64,000 bases of DNA from Pseudohalocynthiibacter aestuariivivens (lineage in GTDB: Bacteria; Pseudomonadota; Alphaproteobacteria; Rhodobacterales; Rhodobacteraceae), in contig NZ_JAGFNU010000006.1 of assembly GCF_018457175.1 (NCBI RefSeq), forward strand, positions 145,643 through 209,642, read 5' to 3'. The notes under the pieces were generated by a model. That model was not told where the DNA came from and did no database searches. It worked only from the letters and a program-made list of their open reading frames with translations. Numbering within the stretch: position 1 is the first letter of the stretch; the number at the start of each line of letters is the position of its first letter. This document shows, in pieces, positions 1 to 9,941 of this stretch. A program made the position numbers and the translations under genes.

Positions 1-1465
1 CCCAAAGCGCAGTCGCGATTTCCTCTTTCGATTCATCTGACAAGCCTGCATCAACCCCAGCCTCAAGACGTCTGATCGCAACCCGAAGCATCAGATAGGC
101 TGACGTGGAGCGGACGAAATCTTCTGGTCGGTGGGTCACCGCGCGCAAAACCTGCGCAACACGCGGGGCGTTTTCAGTTGCCCAAAGAAGATCGCGCCGT
201 CCTTCAATCACCGAACGCGCGAGCGGGTCAAAAAACCGCCGCCCCGGAAGGGCAATTTCCAGTGGCTCGGACTTTCCGTTTTGTCCCAGTGCATCTTCTG
301 CGCGCAGCACAATCCTGACCGGTAGACCTGACCACGGATGCAAAGACAGGTTTTCGACCAGTGTTTCACTAAATTCACCACGATCACCTGATATGGTCAT
401 CGGCAGATCAAGAACGATCGCCTCGCGCGGGTCCGGATCAATAGCCAAACCATAGCGACGATCAACAGCCCCGAGATCGAGCGTTATTTCTGCCTGACCC
501 CCAACAACACCATAGTCGTCAGTTACAGCAAAGGGCTGCCGCATTTCGCCACTGGCGGCGACATCCATGTCACCATCAAACTCAATGGAAGGTGGCTTAT
601 CCGCGATCACGCTTACTTGCCAACTGCGCCCGCCCGACCCTTCAACTGATAACGTACCACCAGTTTCAACTGTGAAAACCTCTGCCAGTTCAGTGTTGTC
701 GGATTGTACTTCGTTACGACCGGAAACCGTTTCCGACACGGCGAGCGACCCCACTTCGCCATAAAGGTGCACAGTTATCAAGCTGCCCTTTGGCAGCAAA
801 AGCGGCCCCTCTGCGATGTCATTCAAATAGAGGCTTGGTTTGCCGGTATATGTCGGTGGCTCGACCCAGCCTTCCCAACTTGGGCCAGTTGCCAATGCCT
901 GACCCCCGACCGCGAGTTCTGTAACGCTCGCAATACGCCAGATAGACCCGAAGCTGACGGCAACGATAAAAGCGAGAACCGCCATGTATCGCAGGCCGAA
1001 CGGGTCATTGCGGGAAACGCGCAGGTCTGGCTGAACGGCGTGCGCCGCCCGTGTTGCCTCGCGCATTCGCGACAGATGGGCCTTCCATACTGCACGCGAC
1101 GCTTCATCGTTTGCGCCGATTGCCTGATGGTCTGCCAAAGCCGCCAAAGGTTGCCCGGGTAATGTCGCATCTAACCTTGCTGATGCTTCGATTGCCGAAG
1201 GCCAGTAAAACTGGCGTATGCCGCTCCAAACAAACCAAATCATAGCAAGACCGGAAACCACAGCTATGCCCCAGAAAACTTCGCTCGACAATCTGTCGTG
1301 CAGGCCAAGCATCAAGGCGGCCAAGACAGCCAGACACACCGTCCAGACAGGCCAGAAAGCGCGCGTAACACGCTCCGCGACCATACCCAAACGCGTGAGC
1401 CGCAATGGCCAGCGCAATTTGTTCAGTGTTGCCTTCGTCGGCGAGATTTTAAACTGGCTCATCAT
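1..1465 (-). CDS. DUF4175 (TIGR02302-type) membrane protein, partial
   Basis: The N-terminal 488 residues of a large protein run off the left edge of the window, so the C-terminus is missing. The product begins MMSQFKISPTKATLNK and has two early hydrophobic segments (about residues 35-55 and 62-82), followed by a long domain presumed periplasmic. The order and start match the Rhodobacterales TIGR02302/DUF4175 family, whose members are usually 800 residues or more and have no established function. The start is ATG at 1465 or the adjacent ATG at 1462; AAAGGG lies just upstream. It follows lysA by about 31 bases on the same strand, so it is probably the last gene of the argH operon. The family call rests on recognition of the N-terminus and context. 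Confidence 0.8.
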   Translation of the reverse strand, partial: MMSQFKISPTKATLNKLRWPLRLTRLGMVAERVTRAFWPVWTVCLAVLAALMLGLHDRLSSEVFWGIAVVSGLAMIWFVWSGIRQFYWPSAIEASARLDATLPGQPLAALADHQAIGANDEASRAVWKAHLSRMREATRAAHAVQPDLRVSRNDPFGLRYMAVLAFIVAVSFGSIWRIASVTELAVGGQALATGPSWEGWVEPPTYTGKPSLYLNDIAEGPLLLPKGSLITVHLYGEVGSLAVSETVSGRNEVQSDNTELAEVFTVETGGTLSVEGSGGRSWQVSVIADKPPSIEFDGDMDVAASGEMRQPFAVTDDYGVVGGQAEITLDLGAVDRRYGLAIDPDPREAIVLDLPMTISGDRGEFSETLVENLSLHPWSGLPVRIVLRAEDALGQNGKSEPLEIALPGRRFFDPLARSVIEGRRDLLWATENAPRVAQVLRAVTHRPEDFVRSTSAYLMLRVAIRRLEAGVDAGLSDESKEEIATALW

Positions 1466-1496
1466 CCCTTTCAGCGGCAGATGCGCGATATGCGCG

Positions 1497-2762
1497 TCAA
1501 AGCCATGCGGGGATGTTATCGCGATTTATCATTTCTTCAAAGCTCGGACGTGCGCGTATAACCGCGAATTGATCACCTTTCACCAGAACCTCAGGAATCA
1601 AGGGACGGCTGTTGTACTCAGAAGACATGACAGCGCCATATGCGCCAGCAGACCGGAATGCGACAAGGTCACCCTCTGTTATCGGAGGAAGGTGACGCCC
1701 TTTTGCAAAGGTATCCCCAGATTCACAAACCGGGCCAACAATGTCATAACGTGTTGTTTCCAAACCCGGAACCGGTTCAGCCACCGGGATGATATCGTGG
1801 TATGCATCATACATGGACGGGCGGATCAAATCATTCATTGCGGCGTCAAGTATTAGAAACTTCCGGTCTTCACCCTCTTTCAGATAAATCACTTTGCTGA
1901 CCAAAATACCCGCATTACCGGAAATCAACCTGCCGGGTTCAATTTCGATCTCACATCCCAAATCACCCAGTGTCCGTTTGATCAAGGCACCATACTCAAC
2001 CGGCAACGGGGGGGCCGAATTGGAACGCTCGTAGGGAATCCCAAGCCCGCCACCCAGATCAAGACGCCGGATATCATGGCCTTCGGCGCGCAAGGTTTTG
2101 GTCAGTTCCGCAACCTTTTGATATGCTGTCTCAAAAGGCTCAAGCTCGGTCAACTGACTGCCGATATGAACGTCGATGCCAATGGCATCGAGTCCCTGCA
2201 TTCCGGCGGCCATTGCATAGACCTGCACAGCGCGCGAAATTGGAATGCCGAACTTGTTCTCCGATTTACCAGTCGCAATTTTTGCATGTGTTTTTGCATC
2301 GACGTCCGGATTCACCCGAACCGCAATAGGCGCAATGACACCCAAAGAGAGGGCAACCTCGTTCAGCGCGAACATTTCTGGTTCGCTCTCGACATTAAAT
2401 TGTCGAATGCCGCCTTCCAGCGCCATTTTCATTTCTTCACGCGTTTTTCCAACACCGGAAAACACGATCCGCGAGCCAGGGATTCCCGCAGCGCGTGCGC
2501 GCAGATATTCACCCCCCGACACTACATCCATCCCGGCGCCGAGATCTCCAAGCACCTTTATCACCGCCTGATTGGAGTTCGATTTCATCGCGAAGCAAAC
2601 AAGATGATCCGTCCCCTCAAGCGCGTCATCAAACAGCTTGTAGTGACGAGCCAGTGTCGCCGTCGAATAGCAATAAAAAGGGGTTCCAACCTGCGTAGCT
2701 ATGTCAGCTACACGAACATCTTCTGCGTAAAGTACGCCGTCACGGTAAAGAAAGTGATCCAT
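1497..2762 (-). CDS. lysA: Diaminopimelate decarboxylase
   Basis: Catalyses the last step of lysine synthesis, decarboxylating meso-diaminopimelate with pyridoxal phosphate in the cytoplasm. The product is 421 residues, the usual length. The pyridoxal-phosphate lysine is K60 in the segment CFAMKSNSNQ, the glycine-rich DLGGGLGIPY phosphate-binding motif follows mid-protein, and the active-site GPVCESGDTF signature is near the C-terminus. The frame stays open further upstream, but the family starts at MDHFLYRDG (ATG at 2762), and the longer version would run close to the preceding small lipoprotein gene. It sits between argH with its small lipoprotein gene and the DUF4175 gene, all on the minus strand, consistent with one operon. 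Confidence 0.96.
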   Translation of the reverse strand: MDHFLYRDGVLYAEDVRVADIATQVGTPFYCYSTATLARHYKLFDDALEGTDHLVCFAMKSNSNQAVIKVLGDLGAGMDVVSGGEYLRARAAGIPGSRIVFSGVGKTREEMKMALEGGIRQFNVESEPEMFALNEVALSLGVIAPIAVRVNPDVDAKTHAKIATGKSENKFGIPISRAVQVYAMAAGMQGLDAIGIDVHIGSQLTELEPFETAYQKVAELTKTLRAEGHDIRRLDLGGGLGIPYERSNSAPPLPVEYGALIKRTLGDLGCEIEIEPGRLISGNAGILVSKVIYLKEGEDRKFLILDAAMNDLIRPSMYDAYHDIIPVAEPVPGLETTRYDIVGPVCESGDTFAKGRHLPPITEGDLVAFRSAGAYGAVMSSEYNSRPLIPEVLVKGDQFAVIRARPSFEEMINRDNIPAWL

Positions 2763-2883
2763 CAGACGATCGGCCTTGTGCGTAAAAACAGGTAAAACGG
2801 CAAGCGGCAGATGACAAAGAAACACATCGGAACAATTGCGCCATTGACAGTGCGGGTCAGATTGATCGGCCGTTGTCTACACA

Positions 2884-2982
2884 TCAGTAGGCAACCGCAT
2901 TTTGTGTTGGTGGCACAGGTGGGCCATCAACGCCGCAGGCAGCAAGGGCCAATAGCGCAGCAACAAGAATACCCCGGATCAT
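2884..2982 (-). CDS. Tiny LptM-like lipoprotein between argH and lysA
   Basis: A 32-residue reading frame begins [20 protein letters not shown] and ends shortly after in a Pro-rich tail. It has a basic N-terminus, a short hydrophobic core and a LAAC lipobox, so it is predicted to be exported and lipidated, leaving a very short mature peptide. Its ATG overlaps the argH stop as ATGA, so translation is probably coupled. A tiny lipoprotein at the argH-lysA junction is a recurring arrangement in proteobacteria; the enterobacterial counterpart LptM helps mature the LPS transport protein LptD. The lipoprotein call is seen in the sequence; the LptM role is inferred from position and size. Confidence 0.8.
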   Translation of the reverse strand: MIRGILVAALLALAACGVDGPPVPPTQNAVAY

Positions 2983-4370
2983 CCCAAAATCTCCTTCCAG
3001 CGTTTGACCTGCACACGAACCTGATCAGGTGCCGTACCCCCATAGCTAACTCGGCTCGCCACGGAATTCTGCACACCAAGCACTTCGAACACGTCCTTTG
3101 TAATCGCGTCATGAACGGATCGCATATCGTCAAGTGTCAGGTTCGGCAGGTCACATCCTCTGCTTTCTGCCAAAGCGACGAGCGTTCCAGTTACATGATG
3201 CGCATCTCGGAACGGCATGTTCAGTGCGCGCACCAACCAATCAGCAAGATCCGTCGCAGTCGAGAACCCGCTGGCAGCGGCAATTTCCAGCGCCTCGCGG
3301 TTGGCGGTCATATCGCTGACCATTCCCGTCATTGCCGCAAGGGCCAGCATCAGATTGTCAGCCGCATCGAATACTTGTTCTTTGTCTTCTTGCATGTCCT
3401 TTGAATAGGTCAGCGGCAGCCCCTTCATAACAGTGAACAGACCAACCATAGCCCCCATGATCCGGCCAATCTTGGCGCGGATCAGCTCTGCCGCGTCGGG
3501 GTTCTTTTTCTGCGGCATGATTGATGAGCCGGTCGAGAACCGGTCGCTCAGCGCAACAAATCTGAACTGGGAAGACGACCAGATAACAAGTTCCTCTGCA
3601 AAGCGGCTCAGGTGCATAGCGCAGATTGTTGATGATGAAAGGAATTCGAGCGCAAAATCCCGATCAGCCACTGCATCAAGCGAGTTCGCAGCCGGGCGGT
3701 CAAAGCCCAGCGCCTCTGCCGTCATGTGCCGGTCAATCGGAAAGGATGTGCCGGCCAGCGCGGCCGCACCCAATGGGCTTTCATTCATACGAACCCGCGC
3801 ATCCCGGAACCGCGACATATCGCGGCCAAACATTTCGACGTAAGCCATCATATGGTGGCCCCAGGTCACCGGCTGCGCAACTTGCAGATGGGTAAAGCCG
3901 GGCATCACCCAATCCGCCCCTGCTTCAGCCTGATCAAGCAGCGCCTTGCAAAGCGCGGTTAAGCCCTCGATCACTGCATCAACCTGATCACGCACCCAAA
4001 GCCTGAAATCGACGGCGACCTGATCATTCCGGCTGCGCCCGGTGTGCAATCGCCCAGCCGGCTCTCCGATCAGGTCTTTCAGACGGGATTCCACATTCAT
4101 GTGGATATCTTCAAGCGCCGTCGAAAACGTAAAATCGCCACGCTCAATTTCTGACAAGACTGTGAGCAGGCCTTCCCGTATCGCCTGTTCATCACTATCT
4201 GTAATGATACCCTGTGCAGCCAACATGGCAGCGTGGGCGCAAGAGCCTGCGATATCCTGGGCAGCCATTCGTTTGTCAAACCCGATAGAGGCGTTTATCG
4301 CTTCCATGATCGCGTCGGGTCCGGCAGCAAAACGGCCGCCCCACATCGCGTTAGAACTTGTGTTGGTCAT
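2979..4370 (-). CDS. argH: Argininosuccinate lyase
   Basis: Splits argininosuccinate into arginine and fumarate, the last step of arginine synthesis. The 463-residue length is normal. The superfamily signature [11 protein letters not shown] lies at about residues 281-291, and TGRSRNDQ (about 110-117) and the general acid/base histidine in GFTHLQ (H161) are present. It is the first gene of the minus-strand argH-lipoprotein-lysA-DUF4175 unit. It is divergent from the thioredoxin-like gene, with only 21 bases between the two start codons, so the two promoters must overlap the opposite coding starts or lie in this short gap. Confidence 0.97.
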   Translation of the reverse strand: MTNTSSNAMWGGRFAAGPDAIMEAINASIGFDKRMAAQDIAGSCAHAAMLAAQGIITDSDEQAIREGLLTVLSEIERGDFTFSTALEDIHMNVESRLKDLIGEPAGRLHTGRSRNDQVAVDFRLWVRDQVDAVIEGLTALCKALLDQAEAGADWVMPGFTHLQVAQPVTWGHHMMAYVEMFGRDMSRFRDARVRMNESPLGAAALAGTSFPIDRHMTAEALGFDRPAANSLDAVADRDFALEFLSSSTICAMHLSRFAEELVIWSSSQFRFVALSDRFSTGSSIMPQKKNPDAAELIRAKIGRIMGAMVGLFTVMKGLPLTYSKDMQEDKEQVFDAADNLMLALAAMTGMVSDMTANREALEIAAASGFSTATDLADWLVRALNMPFRDAHHVTGTLVALAESRGCDLPNLTLDDMRSVHDAITKDVFEVLGVQNSVASRVSYGGTAPDQVRVQVKRWKEILG

Positions 4371-4391
4371 GTCAGAACCCCTGGAGGGAAA

Positions 4392-4952
4392 ATGCGGTAT
4401 TTACGTTCAATGGTCCTATACGCCGGGCTTGCGCTTACTGCAACGACTGCAGCGGCCACTGACATAGCAGAACTGGAAGCGTTGCGCGAAGGGTTGATGC
4501 AGAAACTGAACTTTCACGAAGTGCCGCGTGACGGATCAAATGTAGCATTTTTCGACCCGGACGGAGGCAAACATACGCTTGCCGACTATCAGGGCAAATA
4601 CGTCGTGCTTAACTTCTGGGCGACATGGTGCACCCCCTGCCGCAAAGAAATGCCATCGCTAGACCGGCTTCAGGCCGAAATGGGCAGTGACAAGTTTGAG
4701 GTTGTGCCGGTCGCAACCTCCCGCAACCCAATGCCGGCAATTAAGCGTTTCTTTGAGCAAGAAAACATCGCAGAACTGCCAATCTTGCTAGACCCAAGCC
4801 GTGAACTGGCCGCTGATCTGGCAGTGCTCAGCCTGCCTGTGACAATGATTCTAAACCCCGAAGGTCAGGAGATTGCCCGTTTGATTGGTGACGCTGAATG
4901 GGACAGTGACAGTGCCAAAGCGATATTCGCTGCTCTTCTTGTGGAAGAATAA
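4392..4952 (+). CDS. TlpA-like periplasmic thiol-disulfide oxidoreductase
   Basis: A 186-residue exported thioredoxin-fold protein. Residues 1-22 form a signal peptide ([20 protein letters not shown]). The active site [11 protein letters not shown] carries the CxxC pair, and the fold continues with a cis-proline-like LSLPVTMIL segment. Such proteins keep substrate cysteines reduced in the periplasm, often during cytochrome c maturation; the substrate here is unknown. The start is ATG at 4392, with GGAGGG eight bases upstream; the frame remains open upstream across the argH start but that stretch lacks a signal peptide. Its position divergent from argH is a common Rhodobacterales arrangement. 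Confidence 0.9.
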   Translation: MRYLRSMVLYAGLALTATTAAATDIAELEALREGLMQKLNFHEVPRDGSNVAFFDPDGGKHTLADYQGKYVVLNFWATWCTPCRKEMPSLDRLQAEMGSDKFEVVPVATSRNPMPAIKRFFEQENIAELPILLDPSRELAADLAVLSLPVTMILNPEGQEIARLIGDAEWDSDSAKAIFAALLVEE

Positions 4953-5123
4953 TGGCCGTTTAATGCACGCATACATTCGCCATGCTGACACTTTGAAAGC
5001 AACCATTCGCCAGGCTTCTGCGCCTAGAAACACGCCAATTTAGCGAAATCGGTCTAATTTACTTGCTAATTCGCCCCGGTAGTTTATCCGACATTACAAA
5101 AGGCCAGTGAGATCCAAAGCAGT

Positions 5124-6167
5124 ATGAACAACGTTTCAATTGACGACCAAACCCCCAGCACCGTGGAAAATGCACGCGACTGGATTCAAATTCTCGCGAA
5201 ATACCGCAACCCAAGTAAAGTGCGCAGCATCTTTGAGCTTGCCGTCAGCGTTGTACCATTTGTGCTACTCTGGGCAGTTGCTTGGTGGGCTCTCTCGGTC
5301 AGTTACTGGCTCGCCCTTGGAATCGCGGCATTGAATGGCGCGTTTTTGGTGCGGCTTTTTGCGATCCAGCATGACTGCGGGCATAGCGCATTCTTCAAAA
5401 ACCGGTATGCAAATGACTGGGTTGGCCGCGTTCTTGGGGTGCTTACCTTAACCCCTTATGATGTGTGGCGACGCACCCATTCGGTTCATCATTCAAGTTC
5501 TGGCAATCTTGATAAGCGTGGCATCGGCGATGTGCATACGATGACAGTGCGTGAATTCCAGAGCATGTCAAAACTGGGTCAGTTGCACTACCGCATTTAT
5601 CGTCATCCGATCGTGCTGTTCGGACTTGGGCCGATTTATCTGTTTTTCCTTCAGAATCGCTTGCCTTTTGGCCTGATGAAAGCGGGACAAAAATACTGGA
5701 CGAGCGCCATGTGCACCAACGCTGCAATTGCAGTTATGTTGGGGCTGGCAATTTATTTTGGCGGTTTCATGCCTTTGCTTCTGGTCTACTTACCAACAGT
5801 TGTCATCGCCGCAACGATGGGGGTCTGGCTGTTTTATGTGCAGCACCAGTTTGAAGAGACCCAATGGGATGACGACGAAGACTGGCAGCTACACGATGCC
5901 GCGCTTCATGGAAGTTCACACTATGATCTTCCCGTTGTACTGCGCTGGCTGACCGCGAATATTGGTGTCCACCATGTGCATCACCTGTACAGCCGCATCC
6001 CCTTTTATCGGCTGACCGAGGTTCTGCGTGACTATCCCATTCTGGCAGAAACACAGCGCATGACATTGGTTCAAAGCCTTGCTTGCGTAAAACTTCAGTT
6101 GTGGGATGAAAACAACCGCAAGCTCTTGTCTTACGCCGATGCTCGGGCCCTCTACGGCACAAAGTAA
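5124..6167 (+). CDS. Fatty acid desaturase, membrane di-iron type
   Basis: A 347-residue integral membrane desaturase that would introduce a double bond into acyl chains using a di-iron centre. The three histidine boxes are visible: HDCGH at residues 83-87, HSVHH at 119-123 and HHVHH at 283-287, with hydrophobic segments around residues 38-80 and 195-235. The exact position of desaturation and whether the substrate is phospholipid-bound acyl chains cannot be read from sequence. The gene is monocistronic, with about 170 bases in front of it; its last 16 bases overlap the end of the convergent tag gene. Confidence 0.92.
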   Translation: MNNVSIDDQTPSTVENARDWIQILAKYRNPSKVRSIFELAVSVVPFVLLWAVAWWALSVSYWLALGIAALNGAFLVRLFAIQHDCGHSAFFKNRYANDWVGRVLGVLTLTPYDVWRRTHSVHHSSSGNLDKRGIGDVHTMTVREFQSMSKLGQLHYRIYRHPIVLFGLGPIYLFFLQNRLPFGLMKAGQKYWTSAMCTNAAIAVMLGLAIYFGGFMPLLLVYLPTVVIAATMGVWLFYVQHQFEETQWDDDEDWQLHDAALHGSSHYDLPVVLRWLTANIGVHHVHHLYSRIPFYRLTEVLRDYPILAETQRMTLVQSLACVKLQLWDENNRKLLSYADARALYGTK

Positions 6168-6766
6168 CGCGCACTGGTACGCCATTCGACAGTCTGGCGG
6201 TGGAAATCTGCGATCTTTTCGTGGCAAGGGCATCCAATAAGGTGATCATTCACCATGCCGACAGCCTCCATGAAGGCATAGACAATTGTGGGTCCACAAA
6301 ACCGAAAACCCGCTGCCTTCAGATCTTTGGAAACTTGCCTGGAAAGCGCTGTTTCGGTTGGCACTTCCGCTTGGGTTTTAAATTGGTTTTGCAATGGTGC
6401 ACCGCCGACATAGCGCCAAAGAAACTGATCAAACCCTTCCCGCGCCTCAATAACCTGCCAGGCACGCGCATTGCCGATAGTCGCTTCTATTTTTCCACGG
6501 TGACGCACAATCCCAGAATCCGCTAACAAGCGGAGCACATCATCCTCTCCCCATTTTGCGATCACATTGGGGTCGAAACCTTTAAAAGCTGCCCTAAAAT
6601 TTTCACGCTTTTTCAGAATGGTGATCCAGCTCAATCCTGCCTGGAAACCATCAAGAATCAGTTTTTCCCAAAGGGCGCGGCTGTCATACTCTGGCACACC
6701 CCATTCTGTGTCGTGGTAGGTCCTATAAATTTCAGAGTCACCGACCCAGCTACAAGCTTCATTCAT
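6152..6766 (-). CDS. tag: DNA-3-methyladenine glycosylase I
   Basis: Removes 3-methyladenine from alkylated DNA, starting base excision repair. The 204 residues match the family length. The N-terminus carries the zinc-site and family motif CSWVGDSEIYRTYHDTEWG, the conserved GFQAGLSWITILKKRENF helix-hairpin region follows, and the C-terminal zinc ligands lie in NDHLIGCPCH. It is convergent with, and overlaps, the desaturase gene by 16 bases, so no separate terminator lies between them. Confidence 0.95.
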   Translation of the reverse strand: MNEACSWVGDSEIYRTYHDTEWGVPEYDSRALWEKLILDGFQAGLSWITILKKRENFRAAFKGFDPNVIAKWGEDDVLRLLADSGIVRHRGKIEATIGNARAWQVIEAREGFDQFLWRYVGGAPLQNQFKTQAEVPTETALSRQVSKDLKAAGFRFCGPTIVYAFMEAVGMVNDHLIGCPCHEKIADFHRQTVEWRTSARYFVP

Positions 6767-6896
6767 TTTTTGCAGTCACCACAGCAGTTTAACAAATTGA
6801 ATCATGGTTAGCTCAATTTCGAATAAAATACGATTGTTCATCTGTTGTTAGGGTTGGAGAAAGCAAAGTATTTTCGCCCAATGATGGAGAAAACCA

Positions 6897-7730
6897 ATGC
6901 TATCTGACCTCTCGACGCTCGGCGTCGAAATTGCCGACAGCATTTCCAGCCCACTGTCTGTCGCCATTGAAAGCCGCGATCGTGACACCCTTAAAATGGT
7001 GCGCGATGCTTTGAACAGAAAACAGGTGATGCTGGCCTTTCAGCCTATCGTTCAGGCCCGAAATCCCAATCAGATCGCCTTCTATGAAGGGCTTATCAGA
7101 ATAATGGATGGGAATGGGCGCATCATACCAGCGCGCGATTTTATCGACGTTATTGAAAACAATGAAATGGGTCGGATTATAGACTGCCTGGCGCTTGAGC
7201 TGGGTTTAAATACCCTTGCAAATGACGCTGGCTTGCGATTGTCGATCAACATGTCAGCGCGCTCCATAGGGTATCAACGGTGGATGCAGACCCTGAACCA
7301 TGGTCTCGCGCTCGAACCAACAATTGGCGAACGGCTGATTCTCGAGATCACCGAATCTTCCGCGATGTTGATGCCCGAACTTGTAACAAGCTTTATGGCG
7401 GACCTTCAAAAAAAGGGGATCGCATTTGCGCTTGATGATTTTGGCGCAGGGTATACTGCATTTCGCTACCTCAAAGATTTCTATTTCGATGTCATCAAAA
7501 TCGACGGTCAGTTCGTCCGTGGCATCAGCAAGGAAGCCGATAATCAGGTTCTAACACGCGCCTTGATGTCAATTGCCCAACACTTTGATATGTTTACAGT
7601 CGCAGAAGCCGTAGAAAACGTAGAGGATGCGATCTTTTTAACCGAAATGGGTATTGATTGCCTGCAGGGCTATTACTTTGGCGCACCCTTTGTAAAGCGG
7701 CCTTCCGGCCCTGAATTGAAGCGCGCTTGA
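6897..7730 (+). CDS. Stand-alone EAL-domain c-di-GMP phosphodiesterase
   Basis: A 277-residue protein made almost only of one EAL domain, with no GGDEF, PAS or membrane part. Metal and catalytic residues of active enzymes are present: Q49 (QPI), E64 (in the variant motif EGL instead of EAL), N118, E150, D180-D181, K201, E237 and Q257. It is therefore predicted to hydrolyse cyclic di-GMP in the cytoplasm. GGAG lies eight bases before the ATG. It stands alone between tag and phaA. Without a sensory domain, its control must be transcriptional or through a partner protein. Confidence 0.9.
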   Translation: MLSDLSTLGVEIADSISSPLSVAIESRDRDTLKMVRDALNRKQVMLAFQPIVQARNPNQIAFYEGLIRIMDGNGRIIPARDFIDVIENNEMGRIIDCLALELGLNTLANDAGLRLSINMSARSIGYQRWMQTLNHGLALEPTIGERLILEITESSAMLMPELVTSFMADLQKKGIAFALDDFGAGYTAFRYLKDFYFDVIKIDGQFVRGISKEADNQVLTRALMSIAQHFDMFTVAEAVENVEDAIFLTEMGIDCLQGYYFGAPFVKRPSGPELKRA

Positions 7731-7893
7731 GCGCGAGAATGATATTCGCGAAAGTGTGAGACACCCTGTCCGTTGCTCTTTCAGGGCAGACCCCCTAAGA
7801 CTCTGCGGGAATAAGCTAGCTGGGCTTCGAATGCACGACCAAGCGTTGTGTGCCGTCCTTGCCCAATTCCAAAACCGAAAGAGGAAATCTTAC

Positions 7894-9069
7894 ATGACCA
7901 ACGTTGTTATTGCCTCCGCCGCCCGTACTGCTGTTGGCAGCTTTGGCGGTTCTTTTGCCAATACTCCAGCACATGATCTTGGTGCAGCCGTTCTTGAAGC
8001 TGTGGTTGAGCGGGCAGGCATCGAAAAAGCCGAAGTATCAGAAACCATTTTGGGGCAAGTTCTGACAGCAGGTCAGGGTCAGAACCCTGCGCGCCAGGCA
8101 CATATCAATGCAGGTCTTCCAATCGAATCTGCAGCGTGGAGCATTAATCAGGTCTGTGGGTCTGGTCTTCGTGCGGTTGCACTTGGTGCCCAGCATATCC
8201 AACTGGGCGACGCGGAAATCGTTGCTGCAGGTGGTCAGGAAAGCATGACTTTGTCACCGCATGTTGCGCATCTTCGTGCGGGCCACAAAATGGGCGACGT
8301 GAAATACATCGACTCGATGATCCGTGACGGTCTTTGGGACGCGTTCAATGGCTACCACATGGGCCAAACAGCCGAGAACGTTGCCAACCAATGGCAGATC
8401 AGCCGCGACACGCAGGACGAATTTGCAGTGGCCAGCCAAAACAAAGCCGAAACCGCACAAAAGGCCGGCAAATTTGCCGATGAAATCACCGCATTCACCG
8501 TCAAAACACGCAAAGGTGACATCGTTGTCGATGCTGACGAATACATTCGCCATGGCGCGACAATGGAAGCAATGCAAAAATTGCGCCCTGCCTTTACCAA
8601 GGATGGCTCCGTCACTGCAGCCAACGCATCAGGTTTGAATGATGGTGCCGCCGCGACGTTGCTGATGAGCGCAGCGAATGCTGAAAAACGCGGTATTCAG
8701 CCCCTCGCCCGTATTGCGTCCTATGCAACAGTCGGCCTCGACCCGTCTGTTATGGGCGCTGGCCCGATCTATGCATCGCGCAAGGCATTGGAAAAAGCTG
8801 GCTGGTCTGTTGGTGATCTCGACCTCGTCGAAGCCAATGAAGCCTTCGCAGCGCAAGCCTGTGCTGTGAACAATGACATGGGCTGGGATCCTTCGATTGT
8901 TAACGTGAACGGTGGTGCAATCGCCATTGGTCACCCCATTGGTGCCTCTGGTTGCCGGATTCTAAACACCTTGCTTTTTGAAATGCAGCGCCGTGATGCG
9001 AAGCGTGGCCTTGCGACACTTTGTATTGGTGGCGGTATGGGTGTTGCTCTCTGCGTTGAACGCGACTAA
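7894..9069 (+). CDS. phaA: Acetyl-CoA acetyltransferase (beta-ketothiolase)
   Basis: Condenses two acetyl-CoA to acetoacetyl-CoA. The product is 391 residues, exactly the thiolase norm. The nucleophile is C88 in [10 protein letters not shown]; the C-terminal [22 protein letters not shown] and CIGGGMGVA motifs supply the catalytic histidine and second cysteine. The start is ATG at 7894 with GAGGA eight bases upstream; the frame is open for another 46 codons upstream but those do not resemble a thiolase. It is followed by phaB after a 78-base gap containing a perfect hairpin, so the pair makes the monomer for poly-3-hydroxybutyrate. The polymerase gene phaC is not in the window. Confidence 0.96.
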   Translation: MTNVVIASAARTAVGSFGGSFANTPAHDLGAAVLEAVVERAGIEKAEVSETILGQVLTAGQGQNPARQAHINAGLPIESAAWSINQVCGSGLRAVALGAQHIQLGDAEIVAAGGQESMTLSPHVAHLRAGHKMGDVKYIDSMIRDGLWDAFNGYHMGQTAENVANQWQISRDTQDEFAVASQNKAETAQKAGKFADEITAFTVKTRKGDIVVDADEYIRHGATMEAMQKLRPAFTKDGSVTAANASGLNDGAAATLLMSAANAEKRGIQPLARIASYATVGLDPSVMGAGPIYASRKALEKAGWSVGDLDLVEANEAFAAQACAVNNDMGWDPSIVNVNGGAIAIGHPIGASGCRILNTLLFEMQRRDAKRGLATLCIGGGMGVALCVERD

Positions 9070-9079
9070 ACAACGTGAT

Positions 9080-9104
9080 GGGTGCGCAATAAAATTGCGC
9101 ACCC
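9080..9104 (+). promoter_or_regulatory. Perfect hairpin between phaA and phaB
   Basis: A 10-base perfect inverted repeat, GGGTGCGCAA and TTGCGCACCC, separated by the loop TAAAA, lies 11 bases after the phaA stop. No run of T follows, so it is unlikely to be an efficient intrinsic terminator. It more probably protects the phaA 3' end or sets the ratio of the two transcripts. Sequence structure is seen directly; the role is inferred. Confidence 0.6.
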
Positions 9105-9147
9105 TGTCACAAATTTGTAACTTGATTACACACTAGTCGGAGGAATT

Positions 9148-9870
9148 ATGGCCAGAGTTGCACTTGTCACCGGAGGGTCGCGCGGTATTGGAGCGGCGAT
9201 TTCTGTTGCTTTAAAGAACGCAGGATACACCGTCGCCGCAAACTACGCAGGCAACGATGAAGCCGCATCCAAATTTACTGAAGAAACCGGAATTCCAACT
9301 TATAAATGGTCGGTCGCAGACTACGATTCATGCGTGGAAGGTATTGCGAAGGTTGAAGCCGATCTTGGTCCAGTTGATATTCTGGTCAATAACGCCGGCA
9401 TTACCCGCGACGCACCATTTCACAAAATGACACCTGAGCAATGGCATCAGGTCATCGACACCAACCTGTCAGGTGTTTTCAATATGACTCACCCGATCTG
9501 GCCGGGCATGCGCGAACGTAAGTTTGGACGTATCATCACAATTAGTTCGATCAACGGTCAGAAAGGCCAGTTCGCACAGGTGAACTACGCTGCCTCCAAG
9601 GCTGGCGATCTTGGTATCACCAAATCACTGGCCCAAGAAGGCGCGCGTTTTGGCATCACGGCGAACGCGGTTTGCCCAGGCTACATCGCAACCGAAATGG
9701 TTATGGCAGTTCCTGAAAAGGTTCGCGAGTCTATCATTTCTCAAATTCCTGCAGGTCGCCTTGGCGAGCCTGCAGAAATCGCACGATGCGTGACATTCCT
9801 CGCATCTGACGAGTCGGAATTCATCAATGGTTCCACAATTTCTGCGAACGGGGCTCAGTTCTTCGTTTAA
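9148..9870 (+). CDS. phaB: Acetoacetyl-CoA reductase
   Basis: An SDR enzyme that reduces acetoacetyl-CoA to (R)-3-hydroxybutyryl-CoA, normally with NADPH. The 240 residues show TGGSRGIG for cofactor binding near the N-terminus, the NNAG motif, the catalytic Ser in ITISSINGQ and YxxxK in NYAASKAG, followed by the PGYIATEM segment typical of PhaB. A strong GGAGGA lies just upstream of the ATG. It is the second gene of the phaAB pair and is followed within 20 bases by an intrinsic terminator. Confidence 0.95.
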   Translation: MARVALVTGGSRGIGAAISVALKNAGYTVAANYAGNDEAASKFTEETGIPTYKWSVADYDSCVEGIAKVEADLGPVDILVNNAGITRDAPFHKMTPEQWHQVIDTNLSGVFNMTHPIWPGMRERKFGRIITISSINGQKGQFAQVNYAASKAGDLGITKSLAQEGARFGITANAVCPGYIATEMVMAVPEKVRESIISQIPAGRLGEPAEIARCVTFLASDESEFINGSTISANGAQFFV

Positions 9871-9889
9871 GAAAGCCTAATTCAATATC

Positions 9890-9919
9890 AAAAGGCCACC
9901 CTTTGGGGTGGCCTTTTTT
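9890..9919. terminator. Bidirectional intrinsic terminator after phaB
   Basis: The arms AAAAGGCCACC and GGTGGCCTTTT form an 11-base perfect stem around a short loop, followed by more T on the plus strand and preceded by A on the plus strand. This lets it terminate both phaB and the convergent 45-codon gene. Confidence 0.85.
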
Positions 9920-9941
9920 GTAACACCGCAGCCAAACTTGG

